This document shows, piece by piece, positions 6,599-6,699 of a DNA stretch of 6,699 nt. Position 1 is the stretch's first letter, and every line of letters starts with the position of its first letter. The DNA is taken from contig JAEUVL010000886.1 in NCBI GenBank assembly GCA_016786965.1, positions 1 to 6,699 on the forward strand, given 5' to 3'. This DNA is from Chitinophagaceae bacterium. GTDB taxonomy: Bacteria; Bacteroidota; Bacteroidia; Chitinophagales; Chitinophagaceae. A program made the position numbers and the translations under genes. The notes under the pieces were generated by a model, which did no database searches, was not told the origin of the DNA, and saw only the letters and a list, made by a program, of their open reading frames with translations.

Positions 6599-6699
6599 TT
6601 AAATTCTTAAGGCAAAAAGTTCAATGCCTTGTCCTTTACCTTTCAGGTCAACTATACCAAGGTTCTCACTCTGCCAGTTTTCCATGCCGAGCAAATCAA
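6599..6699 (-). CDS. C-terminal end of a gene, possibly a class III nucleotide cyclase
   Basis: Only the last 32 codons and the TAA stop (6601-6599) are in the window; the start lies beyond the right edge. The visible protein contains ENLGIVDLKGKGQGIELFAL and ends in RI. The pattern 'hydrophobic-x-LKGKG-x-x-x-x-(L/V)-(F/Y)-x-(L/V)' is how many class III adenylate/guanylate cyclase domains end, which suggests a cyclase-domain protein. Other families can share such a short tail, so this is a tentative reading. The other two frames on this strand carry stops within this stretch. Its stop is 23 bp upstream of the PAP2 gene in the same direction, consistent with an operon. Confidence 0.55.
   Translation of the reverse strand, partial: DLLGMENWQSENLGIVDLKGKGQGIELFALRI

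Overview
The window looks like chromosomal DNA from a Bacteroidota member, most likely a Chitinophaga-type soil or sediment bacterium. The evidence is the moderate GC content, the near absence of Shine-Dalgarno sites, lipoproteins with short signal peptides, a secreted protein that begins with the phylum-typical 'QNVGIGTTTP' motif, and a LytS/LytTR two-component pair with a 7TMR-DISM sensor. The genus assignment is inference. There are no tRNA or rRNA genes, insertion sequences or CRISPR arrays.

Layout, left to right. (1) Positions 1-363, minus strand: the N-terminal part of a secreted fibre-like protein, cut by the window edge. (2) 398-952, minus: a 184-residue lipoprotein with a DUF4352-like look, 34 bp upstream of the fibre gene on the same strand. 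(3) A 130-bp divergent spacer. (4) 1083-2996 and 3000-3725, plus: a 7TMR-DISM sensor histidine kinase of the LytS class and its LytTR response regulator, 3 bp apart and surely one operon. (5) 3729-5006, minus, convergent with the regulator at a 3-bp gap: a fusion of an HD-type phosphohydrolase domain, a highly charged linker and a Pycsar-effector-like (PycTM/DUF5706) membrane domain. (6) A 43-bp divergent spacer with two candidate promoters, then 5050-5913, plus: an SdiA-regulated/YjiK-like beta-propeller lipoprotein. (7) 5901-6575, minus: a PAP2-family membrane phosphatase whose end overlaps the lipoprotein gene by 13 bp. (8) 6599-6699, minus: the last 32 codons of a gene 23 bp upstream of the PAP2 gene, with a C-terminus resembling that of class III nucleotide cyclases.

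How the genes work together. The kinase and regulator form a complete signal-transduction unit, and the other genes look like separate transcription units of one to two genes. The most interesting gene is the HD-PycTM fusion. It carries the membrane effector domain known from the cCMP/cUMP antiphage (Pycsar) systems, but no intact pyrimidine cyclase lies next to it, and it has a predicted nucleotide-phosphohydrolase head instead. The possible cyclase end at the right edge, about 1.6 kb away, is suggestive but unproven.

For three genes the longest reading frame is not the likely gene. I moved the starts inward: to 952 and 5006 on the minus strand, and to 5050 on the plus strand. The kinase start moves by one codon, from GTG 1080 to ATG 1083.
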